This document shows, one piece after another, positions 27,056 through 35,002 of a stretch of 64,000 bases of DNA; positions within the stretch are counted from its first letter, which is position 1, and each line of letters begins with the position of its first letter. Source of the DNA: Arenimonas sp. SCN 70-307 (GTDB taxonomy: Bacteria; Pseudomonadota; Gammaproteobacteria; Xanthomonadales; Xanthomonadaceae); contig NZ_MEDO01000014.1 in the NCBI RefSeq assembly GCF_001724815.1, forward strand, positions 62,001 through 126,000. Direction: 5' to 3'. The notes below the pieces were generated by a model. The model searched no databases and was not told the origin of the DNA. It was given only the letters and a program-made list of their open reading frames with translations. Position numbers and translations under genes: made by a program.

Positions 27056-27967
27056 ATGGCCAGCCGCCGCGAGTTCCTGTCCGCCGCCATCGCCGTCGCC
27101 ACCGCCGCCGCGCTGCGGCCCGCCTTCGCACTCACGCCGCCGGCCACCGGCGCCATCGAGCTGCGCGCCATCCCGTCCACCGGCGAGAAGATCCCGGTGA
27201 TCGGCATGGGCACCTCGGGCAGCTTCGAAGTGGACGTGGCCGGCCGCGAGCCGCTCAAGGAAGTGCTGCGGCGTTTCGTCGCCGGCGGCGCCAGCGTCAT
27301 CGACACGTCGCCCAACTATTCCAACGCCGAGGACGTGCTGGGCGACCTGCTGGCCGAGCTGGGCCTGCGCGACCGGATCTGGCTGGCCACCAAGCTCGCC
27401 GCCGACGACCGCGCGGCCGGCGAGGCGCAGTTCGCCGACTCGCTGCGGCGCCTGCGCACCGACCGCGTCGAGCTGCTGGCCGTGCACAACCTGCGCGACT
27501 GGCGCACCCAGCTGGCGCTGGCGCGCGAGCTCAAGGCCCAGGGCAAGGTGAAGTACATCGGCCTCACCCACTTCCGCGACGAAGCCCACGACCAGCTGGC
27601 CGACATCGTCGCCGCCGAGAAGCCCGACTTCGTGCAGATCAACTACTCGGTGTCGGCGGTGAACGCAGAAAAGCGCGTGCTGCCGGTGGCCGCCGACAGC
27701 GGCGTGGCGGTGATGATCAACCGCGCCTTCGACGACGGCCGCCTGTTCTCGCGCGTGGCCGGCCAGGCCCTGCCGGGCTGGGCCGCCGAGGTGGGCATCA
27801 GCAGCTGGGCGCAGCTGTTCCTGCGCTTCGCCACCAGCCACCCGGCGGTGACGGTGGTCATCCCGGCCACCGGCAAGCCCGAGCGCCAGAGCGACAACCT
27901 GCTGGCCGGCAGCGGCCCGCGCCTGACCGAGGCGCAGCGCGCCGAACTCGTGGCGATGTTCCGCTGA
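27056..27967 (+). CDS. Aldo/keto reductase, Tat-exported
   Basis: A 303-residue oxidoreductase with a twin-arginine signal (MASRREFLSAAIAVATAAAL), indicating export in folded form. The AKR fold shows IPVIGMGTSGSFEVD, VIDTSPNYSNAEDVLG (catalytic Asp/Tyr), LATKLAADD (catalytic Lys), and HNLRDWRTQL (His). NADPH-dependent reduction of carbonyl groups is the general reaction; substrate is unknown. Export of a nicotinamide-using enzyme is unusual but recurs in this family with Tat signals. The next gene starts 1 nt after its stop, so they form a unit. Confidence 0.9.
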   Translation: MASRREFLSAAIAVATAAALRPAFALTPPATGAIELRAIPSTGEKIPVIGMGTSGSFEVDVAGREPLKEVLRRFVAGGASVIDTSPNYSNAEDVLGDLLAELGLRDRIWLATKLAADDRAAGEAQFADSLRRLRTDRVELLAVHNLRDWRTQLALARELKAQGKVKYIGLTHFRDEAHDQLADIVAAEKPDFVQINYSVSAVNAEKRVLPVAADSGVAVMINRAFDDGRLFSRVAGQALPGWAAEVGISSWAQLFLRFATSHPAVTVVIPATGKPERQSDNLLAGSGPRLTEAQRAELVAMFR

Positions 27968-27968
27968 C

Positions 27969-29282
27969 ATGACCGACGCCGCGGGCTTCGCCAGGCGCCT
28001 GCTGACCCGGGTCCTCGGCGTCGAGGAAGACGAACTACCGCCGGTGGCGGCGGGCATGCTGATGTTCTTCCTGCTGTTCGCGGGCTACTTCATGCTGCGG
28101 CCCGTGCGCGAGACCATGGGCATCGCCGGCGGCGTGCGCAACCTGCAGTGGCTGTTCACCGGCACCTTCATCGCCACCCTGGTGGCGATCCCGCTGTTCG
28201 GCACCATCGCCAGCCGCGTGGCGCGCCGGCGCATCCTGCCCTGGACGTATGGCTTCTTCGCCACCAACCTGCTGGGCTTCGCGGTGGCGATCAGCGCCGC
28301 GCCCGACAATGCCTGGCTGGCGCGCGGCTTCTACATCTGGCTGTCGGTGTTCAACCTGCTGGCGATCTCGGTGGCCTGGAGCGTGCTGGCCGACCTGATG
28401 CCGTCCTCCCAGGCCAAGCGCCTGTTTGCCCTGGTGGCCGCCGGCGCCAGCGCCGGTGGCCTCGCGGGCCCGGCGATGGGCCTGGTGCTGGTCGGGCCGC
28501 TGGGACACGGCGGGCTGATGGCCGTGGCCACGGCGCTGCTGGTGGGCTCGGCCGCGGCGGCGATGTGGCTGCAGCGCTGGCGCGATGCGCACCCGCTCGA
28601 TGCCGCGGACGCCCCGGCGCGGCGGGCGCCGCTGGGCGGCAACCCCTTCGCCGGCATCGGCACCGTGCTGCGCTCGCCCTACCTGCTGGGCATCGCCACC
28701 TTCGTGGTGCTGCTGGCGACGGTGACCACCTTCCTGTACTTCGAGCAGGCGCGGCTGGTGGAGATGCATTTCCCCGACCCGATCGACCAGACCCGCGTGT
28801 TCGGCCTGCTCGATGCGCTGGTGCAGACCCTGGCCATCCTCACCCAGCTCTTCCTCACCGGCCGCATCGTGCGCCGGCTGGGCCTGGTGGTGCTGCTGAC
28901 GACGGTGCCGGTGGTGATGGTCGGCGGCTTCCTGTGGCTGGCGATGGCGCCCACCTTCGCGGTGCTGGCGATCGTGATGGTCACCCGGCGCGCCGGCGAG
29001 TACGCGCTGGCGCGGCCGGGCCGGGAGATGCTGTTCACCGTGGTCGCGCCGGACCAGAAGTACAAGGCCAAGAACGTCATCGACACCGCCGTCTACCGCG
29101 GCGCCGACGCCGTCAGCGGCTGGGTGAAGGCCGGCATCGATGCCATCGCCTCCAGCCCGGCGGTGGTGGGCGTGCTCGGCGCAATGGTGGCGCTGGCCTG
29201 GGCCGGCACGGGCTTCGGGCTGGCCCGGGCCCAGGGGCGCCGCGAGGCCGCCGCGACGGCCCCGGCGGGCCGGCCCGGTTAG
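27969..29282 (+). CDS. Npt1/Npt2-like nucleotide-exchange/MFS-type transporter
   Basis: A 437-residue membrane protein with ~12 segments. The early MLMFFLLFAGYFMLRPVRETMGIAGG and the later FLYFEQARLV and TRRAGEYALARPGREMLFTVV are typical of the bacterial relatives of ADP/ATP translocases (Npt/Tlc branch of the major facilitator superfamily). The best guess is a nucleotide or related metabolite transporter; substrate specificity is not readable. It starts one base after the aldo/keto reductase stop. Its stop codon forms one arm of a small hairpin (29277-29293) and is followed by a structured non-coding region. Confidence 0.82.
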   Translation: MTDAAGFARRLLTRVLGVEEDELPPVAAGMLMFFLLFAGYFMLRPVRETMGIAGGVRNLQWLFTGTFIATLVAIPLFGTIASRVARRRILPWTYGFFATNLLGFAVAISAAPDNAWLARGFYIWLSVFNLLAISVAWSVLADLMPSSQAKRLFALVAAGASAGGLAGPAMGLVLVGPLGHGGLMAVATALLVGSAAAAMWLQRWRDAHPLDAADAPARRAPLGGNPFAGIGTVLRSPYLLGIATFVVLLATVTTFLYFEQARLVEMHFPDPIDQTRVFGLLDALVQTLAILTQLFLTGRIVRRLGLVVLLTTVPVVMVGGFLWLAMAPTFAVLAIVMVTRRAGEYALARPGREMLFTVVAPDQKYKAKNVIDTAVYRGADAVSGWVKAGIDAIASSPAVVGVLGAMVALAWAGTGFGLARAQGRREAAATAPAGRPG

Positions 29283-29588
29283 CGTTTCTAACCCGGTAAG
29301 GACAACTAGCGAAAGCTTGTCCGGATTTGCTGGTAATCGCTGACGCAGGCCTTGTGCATCAGGCACATGGCGAGGCGGTGTTAGCGATGCTTCCCTGTCC
29401 AGCCGGCCTGTCGCCGGCCGCCCCGCTTGCCGGCCGCGGCGGCGAATGTTCCCCTGTCCCTGCCCGCCCGCAACCCACCCTCGTCGGGGAGCCCGGGCCA
29501 CCGGAATTGCAGTCAACCGCCCCCTGGCGTTGACCTCCTTCGGCAGGGTACTCAACTGTTTCGGGACAGTTGGCCCTGCCTTCTTTTT
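29283..29588 (+). ncRNA. Candidate structured RNA segment ending in a terminator
   Basis: No convincing gene fits the 350 bp between the transporter and yaiI. On the plus strand, a series of hairpins is visible. They are GGTTAG/CTAACC around the upstream stop (29277-29293); GGACAA/TTGTCC with an inner GC-GAAA-GC cap (29300-29322); an ATCGCT/AGCGAT outer pair (29336-29341 with 29383-29388) enclosing an 8-bp stem at 29349-29371; GCCGGC/GCCGGC (29402-29418); GCCGCC/GGCGGC (29417-29443, overlapping the last); and GTCAA-CGCC/GGCG-TTGAC with a CCCT loop (29512-29534). The series ends in a strong terminator. It could be a 3' UTR, an independent small RNA, or a transporter-derived sRNA. No match to 6S, tmRNA, RNase P or SRP RNA was recognised. 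Confidence 0.45.
29542..29588 (+). terminator. Strong Rho-independent terminator
   Basis: A two-part stem: GGCAGGG (29542-29548) with CCCTGCC (29574-29580), and inside it CAACTGT (29553-29559) with ACAGTTG (29566-29572) closing a TTCGGG loop. It is followed immediately by TTCTTTTT. It lies 44 nt before the yaiI start, so it ends upstream transcription (transporter mRNA or a small RNA). Confidence 0.9.
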
Positions 29589-29632
29589 GTCCGCGGCGCG
29601 TAAACTGCAGGCCCTCCACGCAGCGGCCGCGC

Positions 29633-30082
29633 ATGACGATCTGGGTTGACGCCGACGCCTGTCCGAACCTCATCAAGGACATCCTCTTCCGCGCCGCCGG
29701 GCGCGCGAAGGTGGCGGTGGTGCTGGTGGCCAACAGCTGGATCCGCACCCCGCCCTCGCCCTTCATCCGCTCGATGCAGGTGGCCGGCGGACCGGACGTG
29801 GCCGACGACGCCATCGCCGAACGCTGCACCGCCGGCGACCTGGTGGTGACCGCCGACATCCCCCTGGCCGCGCGTGCGCTCGACCAGGGCGCGCTGGCCC
29901 TCAACCCGCGCGGCGAGCTCTACACCGCCGACTCGATCGCCCAGCGCCTGTCGATGCGCAACTTCATGGACGAACTGCGCGGCGCCGGCGTCAACACCGG
30001 CGGCCCGCCAGCCCTGCACCCACGCGACGTACAAGCCTTCGCCAACGCCCTCGACCGCTGGCTAACCCACCACCCCAAATGA
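29633..30082 (+). CDS. yaiI: YaiI/YqxD (UPF0178/DUF188) family protein
   Basis: A 149-residue protein with the DUF188 signature: [78 protein letters not shown]. The conserved Asp residues (VDADACP, TADIPLA) suggest a PIN-like nuclease fold; function is not established. Usual length 150. Translation starts 44 nt after a strong terminator, so it must have its own promoter in 29589-29632 (TAAACT at 29601-29606 is a possible -10). Its stop codon is the first base pair region of the downstream inverted repeat. Confidence 0.95.
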   Translation: MTIWVDADACPNLIKDILFRAAGRAKVAVVLVANSWIRTPPSPFIRSMQVAGGPDVADDAIAERCTAGDLVVTADIPLAARALDQGALALNPRGELYTADSIAQRLSMRNFMDELRGAGVNTGGPPALHPRDVQAFANALDRWLTHHPK

Positions 30083-30153
30083 ACCAGGTTGATTTTAGGT
30101 AGGAAAAAGATGACCAAGACTGATCAGATGGCTGACCTAAAATGAACCTGGTT
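30082..30153. repeat. 19-bp inverted repeat spanning yaiI stop and S4-gene start
   Basis: Left arm 30082-30100 (starts AACCAGGTTGATTTTAGGT) and right arm 30135-30153 are reverse complements except one position, with a 34-nt loop. The left arm begins at the last base of the yaiI stop codon; the right arm contains the ATG of the S4 gene (30142). The stretch is strikingly AT-rich for this genome. In mRNA, the hairpin would bury the S4 start codon. Confidence 0.88.
30110..30145 (+). CDS. Candidate 11-codon leader ORF overlapping the S4 gene start
   Basis: ATG at 30110 is preceded by AGGA 5 nt upstream and opens MTKTDQMADLK, whose TGA (30143-30145) overlaps the ATG of the next gene as ATGA. It lies in the loop and right arm of the inverted repeat. 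The S4 gene has no Shine-Dalgarno of its own, so translation of this mini-ORF could open the hairpin and couple to the S4 start. Inferred from sequence only. Confidence 0.5.
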   Translation: MTKTDQMADLK

Positions 30154-30363
30154 GAATTTGTTTTGGATCGGGAGTTTGTGGCGCTCAATGACTTGTTGCG
30201 CCTGGCCGGGCTGTGCGACAGCGGCGGCATGGGCAAGGCCATCGTCGCCAGCGGCGAGGTGACGGTGGACGGCGAGGTCGAACTGCGCAAGACCGCCAAG
30301 ATCCGCGCCGGCCAGGTGGTGCGCTGGGGCGACGCCGAAATCAGGGTGCGCGGCGCGGACTGA
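30142..30363 (+). CDS. Small S4-domain RNA-binding protein (YbcJ-like)
   Basis: A 73-residue S4 domain protein: REFVALNDLLRLAGLCDSGGMGKAIVASGEVTVDGEVELRKTAKIRAGQVV. This is the YbcJ/YaaA-like stand-alone S4 fold, which binds structured RNA, probably ribosomal. The first ~20 codons use AT-rich codons (TTT, TTG, GAA, GAT), unlike the rest of the gene and window. No ribosome-binding site precedes the ATG; it overlaps an 11-codon leader ORF that does have one. It lies downstream of yaiI with only the inverted repeat between. Confidence 0.92.
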   Translation: MNLVEFVLDREFVALNDLLRLAGLCDSGGMGKAIVASGEVTVDGEVELRKTAKIRAGQVVRWGDAEIRVRGAD

Positions 30364-30366
30364 GCC

Positions 30367-32049
30367 TCAGCGGCCGCCGCCGCTGCGCCAGATCGTCCAC
30401 ACCAGCCACACGCCGCCCACGGCGGCGCCGAGGAAACCCAGCAGGCCGAACACCGGCAGGCCCAGCAAGGTCGGGCCGCCCTCGACCGTCATCACGATCG
30501 ACGAACCGATGATCAGCGCCGCCACCACGATGCCCACGGTAAGGCGATTGGCCGAATGCGCCACCTGGTCGCCGAAGGCCTGGAGGCGTTCGACGTCGAG
30601 GTTGACGTTCATCCGGCCCTGCCGCAGCGCACGCAGCGCCTGGCGCAGCTGGCCGGGCAGCGAGGAGAGCAGCTCCAGCGTATCGCCGGCGGCGCGCCGC
30701 CCGCGGCGGGCGATCGCGCGCGGCGAATAGCGCGCCAGCATGGCGCGGCGCAGGTAGGGCGCCGCTTCCGAGGCCATGTCGAAGTCCGGGTCCAGGCGCC
30801 GGCCCACGCCCTCGAGCGTCACCAGCACCTTCACCATCATCGCCAGGTCGGCCGGCAGCACCACCGCGTGCTCGCGCAGCATCGCGGCGATCTCGGTGAG
30901 CATGTTGCCCAGGCGCAGCTCGCCCAGCGGCACGCCGTGGTAGTGGTCGATGAAGGCGTCCACTTCGGTTTGCAGCGCCGCTTCGTCCACGCGCTCCTCG
31001 CCGGCCCAGTCGAGCATCACCTCGGCCACCTGGCCGGCGTCGCGGCGCACCAGGCCATCGAACAGGTCGAGCACCTGGTGCCGGCGCGCCTCCGACAGGC
31101 GCCCGACCATGCCGAAGTCGAGCAGCGCCAGCCGGTCGCCCTCGAGCCGGATGACGTTGCCGGGGTGCGGGTCGGCGTGGAAGAAGCCGTCCTCGAACAG
31201 CATCTTCATGCCGGCGCGCGCACCGATGCGGGCCAGCCGGTGCAGGTCGGCGCCGGCGGCGCGCAGCGCGGCCTCGTCGCCCAGCGGGATGCCGTCGATG
31301 AACTGCTGCACGTTCATGCGCTCGCAGGTGTGCGGCCAGTGCACCCGCGGCACCACCACGGCCGGCTCGTCGGCCAGGTTGGCGGCGATGCGCTCGGCGT
31401 GGCGGCACTCGGCGGCCAGGTCGAGCTCGCGCGAGAGCGAGGCCTGCAGCTGGCGCACCAGGGCCTGGGGCTGGTAGCGGCGCAGCTCGGGCGACTCGGC
31501 CTCGAGGATGCGCGCCAGCCGCTGCAGCAGGCGCATGTCGGCCTCCACCAGCGGGCGGATGCCGGGGCGGCGCACCTTCACCGCCACCTCGCTGCCGTCC
31601 TTCAGGCGCGCGCGGTAGACCTGGGCGATGGAGGCGGCGGCGATGGGCGTTTCGTCGAACGCGGCGAACACCGCATCGACCGGTCCGCCGAGGTCTTCCT
31701 CGAGCTGGCCGCGCACCTCGTCGAAGGGCACGGCCGGCACCTGGTTCTGCAGCTTCTCGAACTCGGCGATCCACTCGGGCGCGAACAGGTCCACGCGCGT
31801 GGCCAGCAGCTGGCCGAGCTTGACGAAACTCGGACCCATTTCCTCGAAGGCGCGGCGCACGCGCTCGGGCGGCGCCAGCGTGGCCAGCTCGGCCACGTGT
31901 TCGGAGCGCACCAGCCGCCCGGCCCGCTCGAGCGCGCCGGAAAGCCCCACGCGCCGCACCAGGTCGCCGAAGCCGTAGCGCATGAACACCGAGGCCACCT
32001 CCTGCAGGCGGCCCAGGTCACGCGCGGCGCTGATGGTTTCCCAGAACAC
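30367..32049 (-). CDS. AarF/UbiB (ABC1)-family atypical kinase
   Basis: A 560-residue protein of the UbiB/ADCK family. The KxGQ motif reads SFVKLGQLLATRVDLF, the Ala-rich loop IAAASIAQVYRARLKDGSEVAVKVRRPG, and the catalytic/metal residues FFHADPHPGN and LLDFGMVG are visible. Two hydrophobic segments close the C-terminus (RLTVGIVVAALIIGSSIVM and LLGLPVFGLLGFLGAAVGG), as in membrane-anchored UbiB. It supports ubiquinone biosynthesis as an ATPase/kinase-like factor; whether it is UbiB itself or a paralogue is not decided, since no ubi genes are near. It starts 9 nt after the VOC stop and is probably cotranscribed. Confidence 0.92.
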   Translation of the reverse strand: MFWETISAARDLGRLQEVASVFMRYGFGDLVRRVGLSGALERAGRLVRSEHVAELATLAPPERVRRAFEEMGPSFVKLGQLLATRVDLFAPEWIAEFEKLQNQVPAVPFDEVRGQLEEDLGGPVDAVFAAFDETPIAAASIAQVYRARLKDGSEVAVKVRRPGIRPLVEADMRLLQRLARILEAESPELRRYQPQALVRQLQASLSRELDLAAECRHAERIAANLADEPAVVVPRVHWPHTCERMNVQQFIDGIPLGDEAALRAAGADLHRLARIGARAGMKMLFEDGFFHADPHPGNVIRLEGDRLALLDFGMVGRLSEARRHQVLDLFDGLVRRDAGQVAEVMLDWAGEERVDEAALQTEVDAFIDHYHGVPLGELRLGNMLTEIAAMLREHAVVLPADLAMMVKVLVTLEGVGRRLDPDFDMASEAAPYLRRAMLARYSPRAIARRGRRAAGDTLELLSSLPGQLRQALRALRQGRMNVNLDVERLQAFGDQVAHSANRLTVGIVVAALIIGSSIVMTVEGGPTLLGLPVFGLLGFLGAAVGGVWLVWTIWRSGGGR

Positions 32050-32058
32050 CCCGCCACG

Positions 32059-32427
32059 TTACCCCATGCAGAAGAAATTGAGCTTGTTGCCGTCGGGGTC
32101 GCGGAAATAAGCGGCGTAGAAGCCCTTGAAACGCTCGCCCGGCGCACCCTCGTCGCGGCCGCCGAGCGCGAGCGCCCGGGCATGCAGCGCATCGACCTGG
32201 GCCGGCGTGCGCACCGCCAGCGCGACCATCGTGCCGTTGCCCGGCGTCGCGGCCTGGCCGTCGAAGGGCCTGATCACGCCGACGCTCGGCGACTGCATGC
32301 CGGTTCCCCAGGCGACGAAGCGATCGCCCTCCATGATGCGCCTGGCGCCCAGCTCGCCCAGCAGGGCGTCGTAGAAGGCGCAGGCACGCGCCATGTCGTT
32401 GGTGCCGAGGGTGACGTAGCCGATCAT
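32059..32427 (-). CDS. VOC (glyoxalase/bleomycin-resistance) family protein
   Basis: A 122-residue single VOC domain: MIGYVTLGTNDMARACAFYDALLGELGARR, then FVAWGTG and the C-terminal GFYAAYFRDPDGNKLNFFCMG. The start at 32427 has GGAGG upstream at good spacing. Members range from glyoxalases to metal-dependent thiol transferases; metal ligands are not obvious beyond the family positions, and the substrate is unknown. It is followed by the UbiB-like gene (9 nt) and preceded by hutU. Confidence 0.9.
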   Translation of the reverse strand: MIGYVTLGTNDMARACAFYDALLGELGARRIMEGDRFVAWGTGMQSPSVGVIRPFDGQAATPGNGTMVALAVRTPAQVDALHARALALGGRDEGAPGERFKGFYAAYFRDPDGNKLNFFCMG

Positions 32428-32516
32428 TGGCAATCCTCCGTGGTGTGTCCCGGCAGTCTGGCCGGGTACGCCGGCCGGGGCGAGGGGCATCGCCGCCAGG
32501 ACCGTCCGATCTGGCC

Positions 32517-34187
32517 TCAGAGCATGGGCAGCTGCAGCCCCTGCTCGCGGGCGCAGGCCTTGGCGATGTCGTAGCCGGCGTCGGCGTGGCGCATCACGCC
32601 GGTGCCGGGGTCGTTCCAGAGCACGCGACCGAGGCGCGCGGCGGCGGCCTCGGTGCCGTCGGCGACGATGACCACGCCGCTGTGCTGGCTGTAGCCCATG
32701 CCGACGCCGCCGCCGTGGTGCAGCGACACCCAGGTGGCGCCGCCGGCGACGTTGAGCATGGCGTTGAGCAGCGGCCAGTCGGAGACGGCGTCGGAACCGT
32801 CGAGCATGGCTTCCGTTTCGCGATTGGGGCTGGCGACCGAGCCGGAGTCGAGGTGGTCGCGGCCGATCACGATCGGCGCGCTCACTTCGCCGCTCTTCAC
32901 CATTTCATTGAAGGCCAGCGCGAGGCGGTGGCGATCACCCAGGCCCACCCAGCAGATGCGCGCCGGCAGGCCCTGGAAGCTGATGCGCTCGCGCGCCATG
33001 TCCAGCCAGCGGTGCAGGTGCGGGTTGTCGGGAATCAGTTCCTTGACCTTGGCGTCGGTCTTGTAGATGTCCTCGGGGTCGCCGCTCAGCGCCACCCAGC
33101 GGAAGGGGCCGATGCCGCGGCAGAACAGCGGCCGCACGTAGGCCGGCACGAAGCCCGGGAAGTCGAAGGCGTCCTCGCAGCCCACGTCGAAGGCCATCTG
33201 GCGGATGTTGTTGCCGTAGTCGAAGGTGGGCACGCCCATGTCCTCGAAGTTGAGCATCGCCTCGACGTGGATGCGCATCGAATGCTTGGCGGCGCTGATG
33301 ACCCGCGCGGGGTTGTTCTTCTGCTCGCTGAACCACTCCTCCAGCGACCAGCCGGCCGGCAGGTAGCCGTGCAGCGGGTCGTGGGCGCTGGTCTGGTCGG
33401 TGACGGCGTCGGGGCGCACGCCGCGGCGCACGAGCTCGGGCAGGATTTCGGCGGCATTGCCCAGCAGTGCGATCGAGATGGCCTTGCCTTCGGCGGTGTA
33501 CTTCTCGATGCGCGCGAGCGCGTCGTCGAGGTCCCTGGCCTGTTCGTCCACGTACCGGGTGCGCAGGCGCATGTCGATGCGCGACTGCTGGCATTCGATG
33601 TTGAGCGAGCAGGCGCCGGCCAGCGAGGCCGCCAGCGGCTGCGCGCCGCCCATGCCGCCCAGGCCGGCGGTGAGGATCCAGCGGCCGGTGAGGTCGCCGC
33701 CGTAGTGCTGGCGGCCCATCTCGACGAAGGTTTCGTAGGTGCCCTGCACGATGCCCTGCGAACCGATGTAGATCCAGCTGCCGGCCGTCATCTGGCCGTA
33801 CATCATCAGGCCCTTGGCATCGAGCTCGTTGAAGTGCTCCCAGCTGGCCCAGTGCGGCACCAGGTTGGAGTTGGCGATCAGCACGCGCGGCGCGTCGGGA
33901 TGCGTGGGGAACACGCCCACCGGCTTGCCCGACTGCACCAGCAGGGTCTGGTCGTCGCGCAGCGTGCGCAGGGTCTCGAGGATCTTGTCGTAGCTGGGCC
34001 AGTCGCGCGCGGCGCGGCCGATGCCGCCATAGACCACCAGCTCGGCCGGGTTCTCGGCCACCTCGGGGTCGAGGTTGTTCTGGATCATCCGGTACGCGGC
34101 TTCGGTGAGCCAGGAGCGGCAGCTGAGCTGGTTGCCGCGCGGGGCGGCGATCTTGCGGGACGGGTCGTTGCGGCGGCTGGCGGTCAT
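32517..34187 (-). CDS. hutU: Urocanate hydratase
   Basis: A 556-residue enzyme of histidine catabolism converting urocanate to imidazolonepropionate, using NAD+ as an electrophilic cofactor. Diagnostic stretches include [64 protein letters not shown] and [22 protein letters not shown], and the C-terminal [12 protein letters not shown]. Start 34187 has GGAG upstream; the longer frame above it is the LytTR gene in another frame. hutF and hutI lie further right, but hutH and hutG are not in the window. Confidence 0.97.
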   Translation of the reverse strand: MTASRRNDPSRKIAAPRGNQLSCRSWLTEAAYRMIQNNLDPEVAENPAELVVYGGIGRAARDWPSYDKILETLRTLRDDQTLLVQSGKPVGVFPTHPDAPRVLIANSNLVPHWASWEHFNELDAKGLMMYGQMTAGSWIYIGSQGIVQGTYETFVEMGRQHYGGDLTGRWILTAGLGGMGGAQPLAASLAGACSLNIECQQSRIDMRLRTRYVDEQARDLDDALARIEKYTAEGKAISIALLGNAAEILPELVRRGVRPDAVTDQTSAHDPLHGYLPAGWSLEEWFSEQKNNPARVISAAKHSMRIHVEAMLNFEDMGVPTFDYGNNIRQMAFDVGCEDAFDFPGFVPAYVRPLFCRGIGPFRWVALSGDPEDIYKTDAKVKELIPDNPHLHRWLDMARERISFQGLPARICWVGLGDRHRLALAFNEMVKSGEVSAPIVIGRDHLDSGSVASPNRETEAMLDGSDAVSDWPLLNAMLNVAGGATWVSLHHGGGVGMGYSQHSGVVIVADGTEAAAARLGRVLWNDPGTGVMRHADAGYDIAKACAREQGLQLPML

Positions 34188-34211
34188 CGGAGGCTCCCTG
34201 GGGATTTGCCC

Positions 34212-34217
34212 AGTATA
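34212..34217 (-). promoter_or_regulatory. Candidate -10 box for hutU
   Basis: On the minus strand TATACT lies 25 nt upstream of the hutU ATG, in the 53-bp gap after the LytTR regulator. No strong -35 is visible. It suggests hutU can be transcribed apart from the upstream two-component genes. Confidence 0.4.
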
Positions 34218-34240
34218 AATCGCCCCCCACGGCGAGGCGC

Positions 34241-35002
34241 CTACATGCCGCGGAAACGATGCAGGAAGGCCGAACTCACCGGCAGCGTCTCGGCGCGGCC
34301 GCGCAGGCTCAGGCGCGCCTTGCCCAGCTCGTCCTTGCGCACGCGGTCGATGGCCGACACCCGCACCACCACGCCGCGGTGCACCTGCCAGAACTCCTCG
34401 GGGTCGAGCCCGGCCAGCAGCTCCTTGAGCGGCGTGCGGATCACCGCCTCGTCTTCGCCGGCCACCACCCGCACGTATTTGTCCTGCGCCTGGAAGTACA
34501 GCACTTCGTCGATGCCGAGCATGCGCACGTTGTCGCCGATGCTGGCGCTGATCCAGCGGATGCGGCGCTCGCCCTCGGGGCGCAGGCGTGCCTCGAGCTG
34601 CTCGAGCCGGGCCTGCAGGTCGTCGCCGCGGGGCGCGGCCAGCCGCTCGCGCAGGCGCTCGATGGCGGTGGCCAGGCGCGCCGGCGCCACCGGCTTGAGC
34701 AGGTAGTCGACTGCACCGGCCTCGAAGGCGCGGATGGCGTAGTCGTCGTAGGCGGTGGTGAACACCACCTGGCCGCCCGCGGCCACCACCGCCCGCGCCA
34801 CGTCCAGGCCCGAGACGCCCGGCATGCGGATGTCGAGGAAGGCCACGCGCGGCCGGTGCACGGCCACGGCCTCGAGCGCGGCGATGCCGTCCTCGCAGGC
34901 GGCCACGACCTCGAGGTCGGGCCAGGCCTCGGCGAGCATGTCGAGCAGGGCGGCGCGCTGCGGCGCCTCGTCTTCGGCGACGATGGCGGTGACCTGGCTC
35001 AT
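34241..35002 (-). CDS. LytTR-type response regulator
   Basis: A 253-residue regulator. The receiver has [20 protein letters not shown], phospho-acceptor Asp in [13 protein letters not shown] (~54) and Lys in [12 protein letters not shown]. The C-terminal LytTR DNA-binding domain (~150-250) includes [47 protein letters not shown]. This is the AlgR/LytR type. It overlaps the histidine kinase stop by 4 bp and is its evident partner. Target genes are unknown; neighbours include hutU and a serine hydrolase. Confidence 0.95.
   Translation of the reverse strand: MSQVTAIVAEDEAPQRAALLDMLAEAWPDLEVVAACEDGIAALEAVAVHRPRVAFLDIRMPGVSGLDVARAVVAAGGQVVFTTAYDDYAIRAFEAGAVDYLLKPVAPARLATAIERLRERLAAPRGDDLQARLEQLEARLRPEGERRIRWISASIGDNVRMLGIDEVLYFQAQDKYVRVVAGEDEAVIRTPLKELLAGLDPEEFWQVHRGVVVRVSAIDRVRKDELGKARLSLRGRAETLPVSSAFLHRFRGM

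Noticed and set aside
24155-28057. A 1300-codon frame on the minus strand across hydrolase and reductase genes
   Set aside because: No recognisable domain; antisense to two convincing plus-strand genes.
29327-29533. 68-codon plus-strand ORF in the transporter-yaiI gap
   Set aside because: It crosses several stable hairpins, has low-complexity Pro/Gly/Ala content and no ribosome site.
29283-29588. Identification as 6S RNA, tmRNA, RNase P or SRP RNA
   Set aside because: None of the conserved core sequences (for example GAGGAAAGTCCGGGCTC of RNase P) is visible, and gene neighbours do not match ssrS.
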